A DNA stretch of 64,000 nt from Microbulbifer hydrolyticus (GCF_009931115.1 NZ_CP047491.1:3237501-3301500); one strand, 5' to 3'. Shown: positions 1 to 9,785, counted from the stretch's first letter. Numbers and translations: made by a program. The notes: a model not told the origin generated them from the letters alone.

Positions 1-116
1 CAACCAGAAAAAACAACTTTTTAATCAAATAGTTAGAGGCGTACAGGAGAAGTTCGCCTGCCGCTCTTTGTGGATGCAGGGTCAGCCGCTGGCCCCGCAC
101 CCACCCTCAAAGCAGC

Positions 117-1028
117 TCAGGCCACGGCTTCTTCGCGCTGCTGCTGCCCTTCCAGGAACTCTCGGAGCCCAGCACCGATGTCCGCATGGTGCAGGCCGTA
201 CTCGAACTGAGCCTTCATGTAGCCCAGCTTGTTACCACAATCGTGACTGTGACCAACAATCCGGTAGGCATCCACGCTCTGGATCTTCAACAGCTCGTCA
301 ATCGCGTCGGTCAGCTGGATCTCACCACCGGCACCGGGCTGAGTTTGCTCCAGCAGGGCCCAGATTTCCGCGGGCAGCACGTAGCGGCCTACCACGGCCA
401 TATTGGAGGGGGCCGCATCGACGCTGGGCTTCTCTACCATGCCGTCAATCTTGGCTACGCTGCCTACCTTCAGGTCGGCACCCAGGCAATCGACTACGCC
501 GTATTTGCTGACCTCTTCCCAGTCGACCGACTCCACCATGATCTGGCTGGCACCGGTCTGCTCGAAGTTGCGCACCATGGCAGCCAGGTTGGTCTTGGTC
601 AGGTCGGACGCATATTCATCCACCAGCACATCTGGCAGCAGCACCGCGAAGGGGTTGTCACCCACTACCGGGCGCGCGCAGGCGATGGCATGCCCAAGGC
701 CTTTCGCCTCGGCCTGGCGCACAGAGATTACGGTTACGTCGCGCGGGATGATTGCACGTACTTCGTCCAGCAGCTGGCGCTTCAGCCGGTGTTCCAACTG
801 GGCTTCCAGCTCGAAAGAAGTGTCAAAGTGGTTGGCGATGGCGTTTTTACTGGCGTGAGTAACCAGGACAATTTCCTTGATCCCGGCCTTGACCGCTTCA
901 TTCACTACGTACTGGATGAGCGGCTTGTCGACAATCGGCAGCATCTCTTTCGGGATGGCCTTGGTGGCCGGCAACATACGAGTCCCCAACCCCGCAACTG
1001 GAATGACTGCTTTTTTCACATTAGTCAT
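117..1028 (-). CDS. galU: UTP--glucose-1-phosphate uridylyltransferase
   Basis: Makes UDP-glucose from UTP and glucose 1-phosphate in the cytoplasm, the precursor for LPS, exopolysaccharide and osmoprotectant glucans. The 303-residue protein opens with the nucleotidyltransferase signature [19 protein letters not shown] (residues about 13-31) and has the [20 protein letters not shown] stretch typical of bacterial GalU; the length is normal for the family. The ATG follows an AAGGAAAA ribosome-binding site. It is transcribed alone, leftwards, from a leader that carries a perfect CRP-type dyad. Family assignment is secure; the paralogue GalF is less likely because the catalytic signature is intact. 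Confidence 0.96.
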   Translation of the reverse strand: MTNVKKAVIPVAGLGTRMLPATKAIPKEMLPIVDKPLIQYVVNEAVKAGIKEIVLVTHASKNAIANHFDTSFELEAQLEHRLKRQLLDEVRAIIPRDVTVISVRQAEAKGLGHAIACARPVVGDNPFAVLLPDVLVDEYASDLTKTNLAAMVRNFEQTGASQIMVESVDWEEVSKYGVVDCLGADLKVGSVAKIDGMVEKPSVDAAPSNMAVVGRYVLPAEIWALLEQTQPGAGGEIQLTDAIDELLKIQSVDAYRIVGHSHDCGNKLGYMKAQFEYGLHHADIGAGLREFLEGQQQREEAVA

Positions 1029-1102
1029 ATTTTTTCCTTTTTCTTGAAATACTGCTCGGTTAATCCATTAATCCTAGATCTGGTGGAATTCTACCGGCGA
1101 AA

Positions 1103-1118
1103 TGTGACAGTTGTCACA
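1103..1118. promoter_or_regulatory. CRP/Vfr-type operator upstream of galU
   Basis: The sequence TGTGA-CAGTTG-TCACA is a perfect match to the CRP/Vfr half-sites with the canonical 6-bp spacer. Its centre lies about 82 bp upstream of the galU ATG. A TAGAAT-like -10 (1088-1093, minus strand) and a TAGGAT-like one (about 1071-1076) lie between it and the gene, so whether binding would activate or block cannot be told from sequence alone. Confidence 0.6.
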
Positions 1119-1192
1119 CAAAATCCCCGGATTGCTACATTTTGTTGCATTTTTGTTCAATTGACCGCCGTTTGCGCATAAATATACACACG

Positions 1193-1227
1193 CAAAAAAA
1201 ATGCCACTCCGGGCAACCGGGTGGCAT
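1193..1227 (-). terminator. Intrinsic terminator of gltX
   Basis: Read leftwards from gltX, the 7-bp stem ATGCCAC/GTGGCAT encloses an inner CCGG/CCGG pairing. It is followed directly by a run of eight T (the A-run on the plus strand at 1194-1201). It ends the gltX message before the galU promoter region. Confidence 0.85.
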
Positions 1228-1271
1228 GCGGCTGCCCGCACCTCCGATCGACACCAGAGGTGCGAGCAAGT

Positions 1272-2747
1272 TTAGGCCAGGCTTGCGTACTCTTTCTCCC
1301 AGCGCTTCAGCACCTTCTTGCCCGCGCCGCCGAGCACATCGATGGCCTGGCGCAGGCGCGCGCGGCTGAGATCGGGGCCGAGCAGATCCATGGCGTCCAT
1401 CACCGAGAAGCTGGCGGTGGTGCCGCTGATGGCCACAAACAGCGGCGCGTTAAAATCTTTCAGTTTGATATCCATCTGCGTGGACAGCTCCTTCACGGCG
1501 GCGAAGATGTTGTCCTTGCTCCAGCTGCGCAGGGCTTCGAGCCGCCACAGTGCGAACTGCAGCAATTTCTTCTGCTCATCCAGCTCCAGCTTGTTGCCGG
1601 CAAAGCTGTCTTCGGTCAGCGGCAGTTTGCCGGCGGCGAGGAAGCTCACCAGTGGCATAAAGTCACCGAAGGTCTCCATGCGGCCCTTGGCCTGGGGCAG
1701 CACCTTGAGCAGGTTGTCGCGGTTCAGCAGCCAGCTTTGCAGGCGGTCCGCCAGTTGCTCGTCTTCCAGCTCGCGGATCCACAGGCCATTCAGCCAGCTG
1801 AGTTTTTCCACATCGAATACCGGGCCACCGAGGGACACGCGCTGGATGTCGAAGTGCTTGAGCATTTCGTCCAGGGTGAACTTCTCGCTCTCGTCCGGCA
1901 TGGACCAGCCCATGCGGCCGAGGTAGTTCAGCAGGGCCTCGGGCATAAAGCCGGCGCGCTGGTAGTAAAGGATCGAGGTGGGGTTCTTGCGCTTGGACAG
2001 CTTGGTCTTGTCCGGGTTGCGCAGCAGTGGCAGGTGGCACAGCACCGGCATCTCCCAGCCGAAGTATTCGTACAGCAGCTTGTGCTTGGGGGCGGAGTTG
2101 ATCCACTCCTCACCGCGCAGTACGTGGGTGATTTCCATCAGGTGGTCGTCGACCACGTTGGCCAGGTGGTAGGTGGGCATGCCGTCGGACTTGAGCAGCA
2201 CCTGGGCATCTACCTGCGCCCAGTCGATCTCGATGGGGCCACGCAGCAGATCCTCTACCACACAGGTGCCGCTTTCCGGCACGTTCATGCGCACCACGTA
2301 GGGCTCGCCGGCGGCCTTGCGCTTCTCCACCTCTTCCGCCGGCAATGCCAGGTCGGAGGGCTTGAGAGTTGCCTTGCCAGACTCCTGCAGTTGCGCGCGC
2401 AGGTGATCCAGCTCTTCCGCGGTACGGTAACAATGGAAAGCGTGACCCTTGGCGACCAGCTCTTCGCAGTATTTCTTGTAAATGTCGCCGCGTTCACTCT
2501 GGCGATACGGCCCGTGGGGGCCGCCCACGTCCGGCCCTTCCTGCCAGTCGAGCCCGAGCCAGCGCAGGCTGTCCAGGATCGCCTGTTCGGACTCCGGGGT
2601 GCTGCGGGCCTGGTCGGTATCTTCGATACGCAGCACAAACTGGCCACCCTGGGCCTGGGCGAAGCACTGGTTGAACAGGGCAATATAGGCAGTACCTACG
2701 TGGGGGTCACCGGTGGGGGAAGGAGCGATACGGGTTCTTACGGTCAT
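1272..2747 (-). CDS. gltX: Glutamyl-tRNA synthetase
   Basis: Charges tRNA-Glu with glutamate. The 491-residue class I synthetase carries the ATP-binding loop in the Pseudomonas-type form [17 protein letters not shown] (HVGT in place of HIGH), the RIEDTDQAR motif, the [14 protein letters not shown] block and the KLSKR form of KMSKS. Length and order of motifs match discriminating bacterial GluRS. It starts at ATG 2747 and is monocistronic, with a TATAAT box upstream and its own terminator downstream. The HVGT variant is normal in this lineage and is not a defect. Confidence 0.97.
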   Translation of the reverse strand: MTVRTRIAPSPTGDPHVGTAYIALFNQCFAQAQGGQFVLRIEDTDQARSTPESEQAILDSLRWLGLDWQEGPDVGGPHGPYRQSERGDIYKKYCEELVAKGHAFHCYRTAEELDHLRAQLQESGKATLKPSDLALPAEEVEKRKAAGEPYVVRMNVPESGTCVVEDLLRGPIEIDWAQVDAQVLLKSDGMPTYHLANVVDDHLMEITHVLRGEEWINSAPKHKLLYEYFGWEMPVLCHLPLLRNPDKTKLSKRKNPTSILYYQRAGFMPEALLNYLGRMGWSMPDESEKFTLDEMLKHFDIQRVSLGGPVFDVEKLSWLNGLWIRELEDEQLADRLQSWLLNRDNLLKVLPQAKGRMETFGDFMPLVSFLAAGKLPLTEDSFAGNKLELDEQKKLLQFALWRLEALRSWSKDNIFAAVKELSTQMDIKLKDFNAPLFVAISGTTASFSVMDAMDLLGPDLSRARLRQAIDVLGGAGKKVLKRWEKEYASLA

Positions 2748-2798
2748 AAGTCGCCTGATTAGGTTGATTTACATCAATGGCTGGATTTGAGGCGCGGC

Positions 2799-2804
2799 AT
2801 TATA
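2799..2804 (-). promoter_or_regulatory. -10 box (TATAAT) for gltX
   Basis: A perfect TATAAT on the minus strand lies about 52 bp upstream of the gltX ATG. No convincing TTGACA is seen 16-18 bp further up, so the promoter is either -35-poor or activator-assisted. Confidence 0.45.
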
Positions 2805-2984
2805 TCGGTCGGATCAAGGGGCGCACAGTGGGCCAGAGGTTCGAATCGCGTTTCGACAGTCCCCTCCGATGCCAAAACCTGCTTGCAACCCCCCCCATAA
2901 CAACTATTTTTCATGTAGAGATCGCGCAGTACTCCTACCCACCGACCCACACAATAAGGCCACGCCCGGCAGGAACGCACTTCG

Positions 2985-3677
2985 ATGTTGATTGCGCATT
3001 TAGGCGACAAAATTCACCACCCCGAAAACACCCTGCCCGCGTTTGAGGCGGCCCATGGTCTGGGTGCCTGTGCGATTGCCACGGAAGTACAGTTCAGCAA
3101 GGAGCAGACCCCGTGGTGCTGCGCCGGCGTTGGCGTCGAACTTTCCCATGCGGGAATCTCAACCCCGCTGCACCTTCTCAAAGACAAGGACCTGTACACA
3201 TTGCCGGTATCAAGTTTCCGGGACCTGGTGGAATGGGCTATCCGGCACCGGCACCTGGAATGGTTTGTGGAGCTGAGCCCGGAGACGTTGCAGGCCACCG
3301 GCGCGGAAACGGCACTTCACCGGCTGCTGGATGAAATTCACGGTTCTACCGATCCGTTCGTGGTGCTCACATCGGATCTGCGCAGCCTGCGATTGGCGCG
3401 CAACCTCGGCTTTGATCAGGTGGCCCTGCGCGTTCCCAATGTGGCGCGCAGCCTCTCCGTAGAAGTCGTGACTCTGGCGCCGGATTACCTGTTCATTGAC
3501 CACGCCACCGTCGATTGCCAGGAACTGCCGCCCGGGCCCTGGCAATGGGTGGTGCACGAGATCAACACGGCGCAGGGCGCGGTGCACTGGCGCCACCGCG
3601 GGGCCCACCACATCCTGACGGGGAACCTGCCGCTGTTGATGCGCTCCCGGGAGGCCAGCAATGTCTATGGAATATGA
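2985..3677 (+). CDS. Degenerate glycerophosphodiester phosphodiesterase-like protein
   Basis: The 230-residue protein has the GDPD (UgpQ/GlpQ) fold signature at its start, IAHLGDKIHHPENTLPAFEA, and the usual length of a cytoplasmic GDPD. Residues normally needed for catalysis are changed: the HRG arginine is Leu6, the E-x-D metal pair is Ala32/Glu34 in AIATEVQFS, and the following catalytic HD is absent (CCAGVGVELS). The hydrolytic activity is therefore doubtful; a regulatory or relic role is possible. The start is ATG 2985 with AGGA upstream. Its 3' end overlaps the next gene by 17 bp, so the two are translationally coupled and probably act on glycerophosphodiesters and glycerol 3-phosphate. 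Confidence 0.7.
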   Translation: MLIAHLGDKIHHPENTLPAFEAAHGLGACAIATEVQFSKEQTPWCCAGVGVELSHAGISTPLHLLKDKDLYTLPVSSFRDLVEWAIRHRHLEWFVELSPETLQATGAETALHRLLDEIHGSTDPFVVLTSDLRSLRLARNLGFDQVALRVPNVARSLSVEVVTLAPDYLFIDHATVDCQELPPGPWQWVVHEINTAQGAVHWRHRGAHHILTGNLPLLMRSREASNVYGI

Positions 3678-4869
3678 TGTTCTGGTTGTCGGCGCCGGTA
3701 TCCAGGGTGCAGGGGTCGCTGAAGCGCTGACCGCTGAAGGCCACCGTGTGGCCATCCTGGAGCAGGAGTCCATCGCCCACGGCACATCTTCCCGCTCCTC
3801 CAAGCTGATTCATGGCGGGCTGCGCTATCTGGAAAGCGGGCAGTTCTCACTGGTGTACGAATGCCTGAAGGAGCGCCGCTGGTTGCTGGCCAACAAGCCG
3901 GACCTGGTGCACATGGTGCCCTTCCTGATCCCGGTTTACCGGCACAGCCGCCGCCCCGCCTGGAAAATTCGCCTGGGACTCAGCTTGTACGCCCTGCTGG
4001 CCGGGCTCTTCTCTTCGCAGTCGCGCTTTCGCTCCATCAGTCTTCAGGACTACGACGCGCTGTGCGGGCTCAACGGCGACGACCTGTTGGCGGTGTACCG
4101 CTATTACGACGCGCAGACAGACGATGCCGCACTCACCCGAGAGGTCATCCAGAGCGCGCTGCGCGGTGGCGCCGAGCTGATCTGCCCGGGAAGCCTTGTG
4201 GGCGCCGAGGTCACCGACAAGTTTGTGCGCGTGGATTACTTCCATGAGGGCCTGCTCAATACCCTGCACTGCCGCGCACTGGTGAATTGCTCCGGCCCCT
4301 GGATCGAAGACACCAACAGCAAGTGCTCCCCCAGCGCCAAGTTGCCGCCGCTGGAACTGGTTGCCGGCACTCATATCCAGGTGCCACTGAAACTCGCCAA
4401 CAAGATTTTCTACGTGGAAGCCGAGGACGGCCGCGCGATATTCGTGATGCCCTGGCAGGGCGAGACGCTGGTGGGTACGACTGAGCGCCCCTATCACGGC
4501 GATCCATCCGAGGTCGCTCCCACGCTGGAAGAAAAGGCGTACCTGCTGCGCACCCTGAAGCAGTATTTCCCGGAAACCCGCCCGCTGCAGTTGAACGAAC
4601 TGAGCGACAGCTTCGCCGGCCTGCGGGTACTGCCCCTCGCCAACAGCAACCCGTTCTCCCGCAGCCGCGAGACCATGATCTGCAGTGATAATCCCAAACG
4701 CCCTCGCATCGTGGCGGTCGCCGGTGGCAAGCTCACCAGTTACCGGGCAACCGCCCGCAGCGTGGTGAAAAAGCTGCGCCCGCTGCTCGCTGACGAAGAA
4801 GACTGGGCACCGGCCGTTGCTTCGCAGGAAGCCGATGCCGAGGTCAGCGCCAAAGAGCGCAACCTGTAG
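3661..4869 (+). CDS. FAD-dependent glycerol-3-phosphate dehydrogenase (GlpD-like)
   Basis: Expected to oxidise sn-glycerol 3-phosphate to dihydroxyacetone phosphate and pass electrons to the quinone pool at the inner membrane. The N-terminus has the FAD dinucleotide-binding loop VVGAGIQGAGVAEALTAEG (residues about 8-26) and the GlpD block GTSSRSSKLIHGGLRYLES (about 41-59). The glycine-rich VAVAGGKLTSYRATAR near residue 360 is also typical. At 402 residues it is shorter than classical GlpD (about 500), lacking most of the C-terminal cap, like the short GlpD/GlpA-type oxidases. It overlaps the upstream GDPD-like gene. Exact substrate is inferred from family and context. Confidence 0.82.
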   Translation: MSMEYDVLVVGAGIQGAGVAEALTAEGHRVAILEQESIAHGTSSRSSKLIHGGLRYLESGQFSLVYECLKERRWLLANKPDLVHMVPFLIPVYRHSRRPAWKIRLGLSLYALLAGLFSSQSRFRSISLQDYDALCGLNGDDLLAVYRYYDAQTDDAALTREVIQSALRGGAELICPGSLVGAEVTDKFVRVDYFHEGLLNTLHCRALVNCSGPWIEDTNSKCSPSAKLPPLELVAGTHIQVPLKLANKIFYVEAEDGRAIFVMPWQGETLVGTTERPYHGDPSEVAPTLEEKAYLLRTLKQYFPETRPLQLNELSDSFAGLRVLPLANSNPFSRSRETMICSDNPKRPRIVAVAGGKLTSYRATARSVVKKLRPLLADEEDWAPAVASQEADAEVSAKERNL

Positions 4870-4947
4870 CCCGCGGCTGAAAGCAGGCCGGGTCAGCGCT
4901 CGTTATCTTGTTATACTGCGCGCAGTTCTATCGCCTGATCGTTGTTT

Positions 4948-5976
4948 ATGCCCCAGTCTCCCCACACCGCATCGCCCCCTACGCCCATCACCTCCGGAAC
5001 AGCAACCGCGGTCTCTCACCGCTTCTGCACTGCACCGCTGATGGACTGGAGCGACCGGCACTGCCGCTATTTCTGGCGGCAGTTCAGCAAGCATGCGCTG
5101 CTCTATACGGAAATGGTCACCACCGGCGCGATCCTGTTTGGCGACCAGGAGAGCCACCTGGATTTCAATGTGGAGGAGCAACCAGTGGCGCTGCAGCTCG
5201 GCGGCAGTGATCCGGAAGACCTGGCACGCTGTGCGCAGATTGCAGAACAGTGGGGTTACAGTGAGCTGAACCTGAATTGCGGCTGCCCCAGTGATCGGGT
5301 CAAGCGTGGCCGCTTCGGCGCCTGCCTGATGGCGGAGCCGGATCTGGTGGCGGAGTGCCTGGGTGCAATGAAAAGCGCAGTGTCGATTCCCGTCACCGTG
5401 AAGCACCGCATCGGCATCGACGACATGGAAGATTACGCCGGCTTGACTCGGTTTGTGGAAGCCCAGGCCGGCGCCGGTATCACCACCTTTATCGTGCATG
5501 CCCGCAAAGCCTGGCTGAACGGCTTGAGCCCCAAGGAAAACCGCGAAGTACCGCCGCTCAAATACGATATGGTGTACCAGTTGAAACGGGATTACCCCGA
5601 GCTGGAAATTGTGCTCAACGGTGGCATCAACACACTGGACGAGTGCCGTGAACATTTACAGCAACTCGATGGTGTTATGCTCGGACGCGCGGCCTACCAG
5701 ACACCCGGTCTGCTCGCGGATGTGGATGCGGCGCTGTTTGGTGGCGAGCCCGGGCCAACCCCGGCTGAGGTCATACACAATATGCTGCCGTATATCGAGC
5801 GCGAACTCGCACGCGGGCAGCGGCTGAATCATATTACGCGACATATGATGGGGCTTTTCCAGGGGGTTCCCGGTGCGCGGCGCTTCCGCCGGCACCTGAG
5901 TGAGCACGCACACACCGCCGGCGCGGGGCCGGAAGTGCTGGAACAGGCACTGGCCCTGGTGACGGTCGCCGCGTAA
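4948..5976 (+). CDS. dusA: tRNA-dihydrouridine(20/20a) synthase
   Basis: FMN enzyme that reduces uridines 20 and 20a of tRNA D-loops using NADPH. The protein has the TIM-barrel start [17 protein letters not shown], the catalytic-cysteine motif [20 protein letters not shown] (active Cys113 of GCP) and the VKHRIGIDD and [11 protein letters not shown] stretches typical of DusA. The ATG at 4948 was preferred to the in-frame TTG six bases upstream; it gives 342 residues, normal for DusA. The N-terminal 20 residues before the barrel are low-complexity and probably disordered. Transaldolase follows 44 bp downstream on the same strand. Confidence 0.95.
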   Translation: MPQSPHTASPPTPITSGTATAVSHRFCTAPLMDWSDRHCRYFWRQFSKHALLYTEMVTTGAILFGDQESHLDFNVEEQPVALQLGGSDPEDLARCAQIAEQWGYSELNLNCGCPSDRVKRGRFGACLMAEPDLVAECLGAMKSAVSIPVTVKHRIGIDDMEDYAGLTRFVEAQAGAGITTFIVHARKAWLNGLSPKENREVPPLKYDMVYQLKRDYPELEIVLNGGINTLDECREHLQQLDGVMLGRAAYQTPGLLADVDAALFGGEPGPTPAEVIHNMLPYIERELARGQRLNHITRHMMGLFQGVPGARRFRRHLSEHAHTAGAGPEVLEQALALVTVAA

Positions 5977-6020
5977 TCAGCGCACAGAAAGAATCAGTCT
6001 TCAAAAAGGAAGTGGGGAAA

Positions 6021-6965
6021 ATGAATAAACTTGATCAACTCAAAAAGCGCAGTCTGGTTGTGGCGGATACCGGCGATATTGAAGCCATTCGCCGCTACCA
6101 ACCGGAAGATGCCACCACCAACCCCTCGCTGCTGTACAAGGCGGCGCAACTTCCCCAGTACGAGCAACACCTGAAAGACTCCCTCGCCTGGGCCGAGCAG
6201 AAAGGCGGCGGTGGGATCTCGCTCGCGTCCATGAAGCTTGCCGTGGCCATTGGCCACGAAATTCTGCAGATCGTGCCCGGGGTTGTTTCCACCGAAGTGG
6301 ACGCACGCCTTTCTTTCGATACCGCGGCCAGTATCGACTACGCCCGCCAGCTGATTGCCCTGTACGAGCAGGCGGGAATCGGGCGCGAGCGCGTACTGAT
6401 CAAGCTCGCCTCTACCTGGGAAGGTATCAGCGCTGCATCCGTGCTAGAGCACGAGGGTATTCACTGCAACCTGACGCTGCTGTTCAGCGAGAGCCAGGCC
6501 ATTGCCTGCGCGGAAGCCGGGGTCACCCTGATCTCTCCGTTTGTGGGCCGTATTCTCGACTGGTACAAGGCCAGCACCGGGCGCGATGACTACACTGCGA
6601 ACGATGATCCCGGTGTACTTTCCGTCACCAGCATCTACGAGTACTACAAGTCGCGCGAGTACCCCACCATCGTCATGGGTGCGAGTTTTCGCAACACCGG
6701 GGAGATCGAAGCGCTGGCCGGCTGCGACAAGCTCACCATCAGCCCGCAACTGTTACAGGAGCTTCAGGACGACACCGGCACCCTCGCCGATGGCCTGAGC
6801 AGCGACATCGCCAGCCAGGAGCGCCCCGCCAGTACGATGCAGGAGCCGGAGTTCCGCTACCAGCTCAATGCCGACGCGATGGCGACGGAAAAGCTGGCGG
6901 AAGGCATCCGCAACTTTGTCGCCGATCAATTGAAGCTGGAGGCGCTGCTGCAACAGTCGCGGTAA
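6021..6965 (+). CDS. tal: Transaldolase (TalB type)
   Basis: Transfers the dihydroxyacetone unit between sedoheptulose 7-phosphate and glyceraldehyde 3-phosphate in the non-oxidative pentose phosphate pathway. The 314-residue protein matches E. coli TalB in length. It shows the [11 protein letters not shown] signature and the Schiff-base lysine in [13 protein letters not shown] (Lys128), followed by the [11 protein letters not shown] and [12 protein letters not shown] motifs. The ATG at 6021 is preceded by GTGGGGAAA and gives MNKLDQLKK, matching family N-termini; the in-frame GTG at 6012 is the less likely start. It sits between dusA and a TerB-like gene, probably in one transcript. Confidence 0.96.
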   Translation: MNKLDQLKKRSLVVADTGDIEAIRRYQPEDATTNPSLLYKAAQLPQYEQHLKDSLAWAEQKGGGGISLASMKLAVAIGHEILQIVPGVVSTEVDARLSFDTAASIDYARQLIALYEQAGIGRERVLIKLASTWEGISAASVLEHEGIHCNLTLLFSESQAIACAEAGVTLISPFVGRILDWYKASTGRDDYTANDDPGVLSVTSIYEYYKSREYPTIVMGASFRNTGEIEALAGCDKLTISPQLLQELQDDTGTLADGLSSDIASQERPASTMQEPEFRYQLNADAMATEKLAEGIRNFVADQLKLEALLQQSR

Positions 6966-7026
6966 CGCCCTCGCCTACGGAATGCCAACGCCATCATTCG
7001 CTGTTACTGAAGAAGGAACCTCTACC

Positions 7027-7488
7027 ATGCTGCAACAGATTCGCAAACTGTTCGACCAGATTGGCCGTGGGGAGAGTGTGGAAGTACAGACGGAGAAAGA
7101 TGTGCGCATGATCAGTGCGGCACTGATGGCAGAAATCGCCACGGCGGACCAGAAGGTGGATGAGCGCGAGCGTTCTGCCCTGGTGCGCCTGCTGCGGGAA
7201 CACTACCAGCTGGACGAAGAGACCGCCCGCGGGATGGTGGAGCAGGCGCTGACAGAGCGGCACGAGGCCACTTCGCTTTACGAGTTCACACAGACGGTCA
7301 ACGACAACTTCAGTGAGCGGGACAAGTATCTGCTGGTGAAGCAGATGTGGGAGGTCGCCTTCGCGGATGGGGAGATCGACGCGTTCGAGGAACATCTGAT
7401 CCGGCGCGTATCCGAGCTGATCTACCTGCCCCACGGGCTGTTTACCCGCGCGCGCGCCGAGGCCCGGGATGGTGGTCTCACCGAGTAA
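7027..7488 (+). CDS. TerB-family (tellurite-resistance-like) protein
   Basis: The 153-residue, mostly helical acidic protein fits the TerB/DUF533 fold: the repeated MISAALMAEIATADQKVDERE and FADGEIDAFEEHLIRRVSELI blocks each hold the A(D)G-x-[IV]-D-x-x-E metal-binding-like motif of the family. Function of stand-alone TerB proteins is poorly known; they are thought to bind divalent metal and act in envelope stress. The start at 7027 was chosen because GAAGAAGGAACC lies at the right distance upstream; an in-frame ATG at 6982 would add 15 residues without homology. It converges on the STAS gene. Confidence 0.72.
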   Translation: MLQQIRKLFDQIGRGESVEVQTEKDVRMISAALMAEIATADQKVDERERSALVRLLREHYQLDEETARGMVEQALTERHEATSLYEFTQTVNDNFSERDKYLLVKQMWEVAFADGEIDAFEEHLIRRVSELIYLPHGLFTRARAEARDGGLTE

Positions 7489-7537
7489 AGGTCATCAATT
7501 TGAGAAAATGGGGTAACAGCGAGATGCCGAACGGCAT

Positions 7538-8062
7538 TTAGTGATTGACCACTGACTTGGCGTCCTGTGCGTCTTGCTCTGTCTCCAGCGCATGCACCAG
7601 GTCCCGGAACGTAGCTTCGTTCTGCTCGTTCATACTCATCAGCACACGGTGCGCTTCCAGCACCATGTCGCGGGCGGTGTGTTCATCCGGCGCATTGCAC
7701 TTTAGTGGTGCAGGCTCCACCTGGTATGCATCATTATCGGCATCACTGGAAATATCCATCAGCTCTTCGAAGCCCATGGAGTCCAGCAGGTGCAGGAGAC
7801 CGCGATCTTCACAAAGCACAAGAGGCTTGCCGCCGTTGCGCTCTGCGCTGCGGAAAGCGATCTTAGCCATCAACCCCAGCGTGGTGCTATCGACACCATC
7901 TGTGTCGTGCATATCGAACACCACACCGCGGAATTCGCCGTGGGAAAACATCTTGTCGATAAAATTATCAAAAGACGTACATAGATTTAGGCGTACGTCG
8001 CCCACCAGTTTCACCACGTAGATGCCCTGGTGGTCGCCAACCATTATCTGCCCGGACTGCAT
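7538..8062 (-). CDS. STAS-domain anti-sigma factor antagonist (HsbA-like)
   Basis: A 174-residue protein with an N-terminal STAS domain (residues about 5-100). The phosphorylatable serine lies in GVDSTTLGLMAKIA (Ser59), the position used in SpoIIAA and in Pseudomonas HsbA. The C-terminal 70 residues (MVLEAHRVLMSMNEQNEATF onward) are an extra helical tail. The gene lies downstream of a response regulator/PP2C phosphatase on the same strand, which is the expected enzyme to dephosphorylate that serine in a partner switch. Start ATG 8062 has TTAGAGG upstream; 25 extra residues from a farther start are unlikely. The target anti-sigma factor is not in this window. Confidence 0.78.
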   Translation of the reverse strand: MQSGQIMVGDHQGIYVVKLVGDVRLNLCTSFDNFIDKMFSHGEFRGVVFDMHDTDGVDSTTLGLMAKIAFRSAERNGGKPLVLCEDRGLLHLLDSMGFEELMDISSDADNDAYQVEPAPLKCNAPDEHTARDMVLEAHRVLMSMNEQNEATFRDLVHALETEQDAQDAKSVVNH

Positions 8063-8465
8063 AGTAACCTCTAACGCACCCTGCTCTTGTCCCGAGCCAG
8101 GGGCGAGTGGATGATTTGCGGCTTGTGGCCGCGGCACAGTTCCTTGTGCAAGCCTAGCCCAAAAGCCGCCGATCCGTAGATCCGTGCGAAGGGCCAGAAG
8201 TTGGGCGGAGCTTACTCCTGCCCACAGGTGCTGACAAGACCAGTGTGAACCAGTTAACAGGTGTGACCGGAAAGTCCGGTAGTTTATGTTTCCGGGCTAT
8301 CCACACACCTCAGAAAAACCTGTTCACGGGGCCAGTTTCCGATACATTTCATGAACAGCCCATGAATATCAGCACCCCGTACTTACGGCAGGCCGGAATG
8401 TATCAGGCGCAATTGCACTGGTCAGGAACGAAAAAGGTCCAGCAAGAAACGGGCCTGTTTGGCGC
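8063..8465. other. Intergenic region between the phosphatase and STAS genes
   Basis: Holds no credible gene. Visible items are a short dyad ACCGGA-AAG-TCCGGT (8266-8280) and a weak hairpin AGGCCC/GGACCT followed by T5 on the minus strand (8431-8456), which could partly terminate the phosphatase message. There is also an imperfect CRP-like TGTGA-N6-TAACA near 8243-8258. The 400-bp gap suggests the STAS gene has its own promoter. Confidence 0.4.
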
Positions 8466-9716
8466 TTAACGCTCGTCCTGGCGCAGGGTAAGAATGGTAA
8501 TGTCGTCGGGGAAGGATTCGGCGGTATCGACTTTGAGAGCGGCGCACAGGCTGCCGAGGTCGCCACGGCTGCGGTCGATTGTCTGCAGCAGGCATTCTTC
8601 TTTCTGCAGCAGGTCGCCGGGCAACAGCTCCAGTACGCCGTCGGAGCAGGCTACCAGCCGCCAGCTTGCCGGCAGGCTACAGTGGCGCACCTCCCAACCC
8701 CCATGCTGAAACAGTCCCAGCGGGCGTCCTTTTCCACCGAGCCATTCGGCGCCGTCACTGGTCACCAGAACGGGCATGGGCACCTGCCCCGCTACCGCAT
8801 AGTGCAACTGGCGAGCACGGCTATCCACCACGCCCACAAACATACTGGCATGCTTGTCGAGCCGAGTGGAAAGCAACTCGCGGTTGATCATTTCAAGGAT
8901 TTCGGTGAGATCCTGGTCGAGGGTATTCAGCTGGCTGAACAGCGGACGCTCGCGCAACAGGTGCATGATGCTGTGTTTGATCAATGCGGTGACCAGCGCG
9001 GAAGAAACGCCGTGCCCGGATACATCCACCAGGTAAAAAGCGACAAAACGCTCACCGAACAGGCCGTAATCAATGAAGTCGCCACTCAAATACAGCGACG
9101 GCAACAACCGGTATTCGGCTTTGATCCCCGCCGGATACTCATAGGGTGTGCGCGGTAGCAGGTGTTGCTGTAACTGCCGCCCGGCCTCGTGGTCCCGCTG
9201 TAACAGTTCTATGTGCTCATTCAGCTCGCGGTTGCGCGATTCCAGCTGCTCGCGGTATTTACGATTCTCCGCCGCGAGATCGCGCGCCTCCATGATTCGC
9301 GTTACCGCGTGATCAATCACGCCCTCGTCGGCGATGGGTTTGAGCAAGTAATCACTCGCGCCCAGACGCAGAGCCTGCACCACGTCGTCCACTTCACTGT
9401 CCGAAGCCAGCACCATTACCGGCGTATCCGGCGACAGGTGTTTCACCTTGCGCAGCACTTCCAGCCCGCCCATATCCGGAAGGTGCAGGTCGGTGACTAC
9501 CAGCTGGTATTCTTCCGAGGTGAACTCGCCGATAGCCTGGACGCCATTATCTCGCACAGTTACGGCATACCCGAGCCGCTCCAGCGCACTTTGCACCAGC
9601 TTGCAGGGCGGAGAATCCGGGTCAATCAGAAGTAAGGTATGACGTTCGCGGTCCGGCTGAGAGGTGCCGGTAGAGGGGGAAGGGTCAGAGGTGCAATCAT
9701 GCGTCGGGGCGCTCAT
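8466..9716 (-). CDS. Response regulator with PP2C/SpoIIE phosphatase output
   Basis: 416 residues in two domains joined by a coiled coil. Residues 27-145 form a CheY-like receiver (acidic IDPD, phospho-acceptor Asp76 in VVTDLHLPDMGG). Residues about 155-195 are a charged coiled coil. Residues 220-416 form a PP2C/SpoIIE phosphatase with the metal-binding DVSGHG and VACSDGVLELLPGD motifs. The layout equals RssB-like/HsbR proteins, in which receiver phosphorylation controls dephosphorylation of a STAS antagonist; the STAS gene is next downstream. ATG 9716 (AGGGG upstream) was preferred over a TTG 39 bases up. No histidine kinase is linked. Confidence 0.88.
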   Translation of the reverse strand: MSAPTHDCTSDPSPSTGTSQPDRERHTLLLIDPDSPPCKLVQSALERLGYAVTVRDNGVQAIGEFTSEEYQLVVTDLHLPDMGGLEVLRKVKHLSPDTPVMVLASDSEVDDVVQALRLGASDYLLKPIADEGVIDHAVTRIMEARDLAAENRKYREQLESRNRELNEHIELLQRDHEAGRQLQQHLLPRTPYEYPAGIKAEYRLLPSLYLSGDFIDYGLFGERFVAFYLVDVSGHGVSSALVTALIKHSIMHLLRERPLFSQLNTLDQDLTEILEMINRELLSTRLDKHASMFVGVVDSRARQLHYAVAGQVPMPVLVTSDGAEWLGGKGRPLGLFQHGGWEVRHCSLPASWRLVACSDGVLELLPGDLLQKEECLLQTIDRSRGDLGSLCAALKVDTAESFPDDITILTLRQDER

Positions 9717-9785
9717 AACGGCGCCCCTGCGATAGGAAATGGCTGACACCCGCAAGCTATGGGTGACGGTAGCATGAAGTGCGAA

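Noticed and set aside
1221-2762. 513-codon open frame on the plus strand over gltX
   Set aside because: It is antisense to an intact gltX, has a low-complexity His/Gln/Leu-rich translation and no family resemblance; it results from high GC at third codon positions.
8245-8469. 74-codon frame between the phosphatase and STAS genes
   Set aside because: No ribosome-binding site, no recognisable features, and it runs into the end of the phosphatase gene on the other strand.
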